This document shows positions 63,814 to 64,000 of a stretch of 64,000 nt of DNA, one piece after another (positions within the stretch are counted from its first letter, which is position 1; each line of letters starts with the position of its first letter). This DNA comes from Gemmatimonadaceae bacterium. GTDB taxonomy: Bacteria; Gemmatimonadota; Gemmatimonadetes; Gemmatimonadales; Gemmatimonadaceae. The DNA lies in assembly GCA_025934775.1 (NCBI GenBank), contig JAICWO010000006.1, positions 186,001-250,000 of the forward strand. The letters are read 5' to 3'. The notes under the pieces are model-generated. The model did no database searches, had not been told where the DNA came from, and saw only the letters and a list, made by a program, of their open reading frames with translations. The position numbers were made by a program, and so were the translations under genes.

Positions 63814-64000
63814 ATGTCTCGATGGTTCATTCCCGCCGCGCTGGCGCTGCTCGCCGGGCCGTGCGCCGCGTCGGCGCAGAGCGCGCGCGCAACTGACACG
63901 GTCTCCGCCCCGATCCAGGACGTGCGGTACGACGTCACGTTCGAGCGCGCGAACGCCGAGCGGCGGATGGTCGATGTCACGATGAGCTTTGCCACCGCGG
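63814..64000 (+). CDS. Exported protein, probably an M61-type peptidase (3' end outside window)
   Basis: The visible 62 codons give a signal peptide (SRWFIPAALALLAGPCAASAQ) and the opening PIQDVRYDVTFERANAERR, which resembles the N-terminal beta domain of M61 glycyl aminopeptidases. A GAGGAATCT ribosome site precedes the ATG. The catalytic HExxH, if present, would lie outside the window, so the family is only suggested. Confidence 0.6.
   Translation, partial: MSRWFIPAALALLAGPCAASAQSARATDTVSAPIQDVRYDVTFERANAERRMVDVTMSFATA

Overview
The window is 64 kb of GC-rich bacterial chromosome. Its protein families suggest a Gram-negative, aerobic, secretion-rich bacterium of the Gemmatimonadota or a close relative. 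The markers are a caa3-type cytochrome oxidase, many signal-peptide proteins with beta-propeller, Ig-like, PDZ or TonB-plug domains, TolC/adaptor/permease efflux, stand-alone Ser/Thr kinases and a SARP-like regulator. The phylum is inferred from gene content only. No rRNA, tRNA, CRISPR array, insertion sequence or prophage was recognised.

Layout. 1-2054 (minus) is a large SARP-like regulator that runs off the left edge; it has a membrane segment and NBR1-type Ig-like repeats. 2358-7708 holds four secreted or membrane proteins, ending in a large Ig-repeat lipase-like protein. 8114-10630 is gyrA, closed by a strong terminator. 10777-17242 is a tightly overlapping plus-strand run: GGDEF cyclase, threonine dehydratase-like enzyme, REC-GAF-GGDEF cyclase, Ser/Thr kinase, M1 peptidase. 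Next come a TPR protein, a CoA-binding protein, a saccharopine-dehydrogenase-like enzyme and DacB.

21851-27177 (minus) is the terminal oxidase cluster ctaC-ctaD-ctaE-ctaF-ctaG, preceded by pncB and a small coiled protein. 28940-34071 contains an aspartase fused to a cyclic-nucleotide-binding domain, a Tat-exported asparaginase-type hydrolase and a GT-C-like membrane protein. 34068-44861 contains a chemoreceptor, leuS, a ferritin-like/VIT1 fusion, a double-PDZ protein, Kup, a PadR regulator with phased palindromic operators, and CsbD. 45022-51735 pairs a TonB-C protein with a convergent envelope operon: ECF sigma, putative anti-sigma, CpxP-like protein, TolC, Gly-rich adaptor, MacB-type permease. 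51793-64000 holds an HD hydrolase, a hybrid kinase, an AAA ATPase, a cyclophilin, nth, polX (polymerase site apparently lost), a histone-deacetylase-like enzyme, an M42 peptidase, a TonB-plug-only protein and the start of a probable M61 peptidase.

The most unusual DNA-level signal is a set of intergenic inverted repeats whose arms are built from 7-bp units: 19904-19985, 23741-23835, 28787-28943, 38885-39048 and 60082-60243. The last two are recognisable copies of each other. A separate inverted-repeat family occurs at 21792-21823, 44308-44336 and 44508-44539. The most unusual proteins are the SARP/NBR1-like regulator, the polymerase-dead PolX and the cNMP-binding aspartase.
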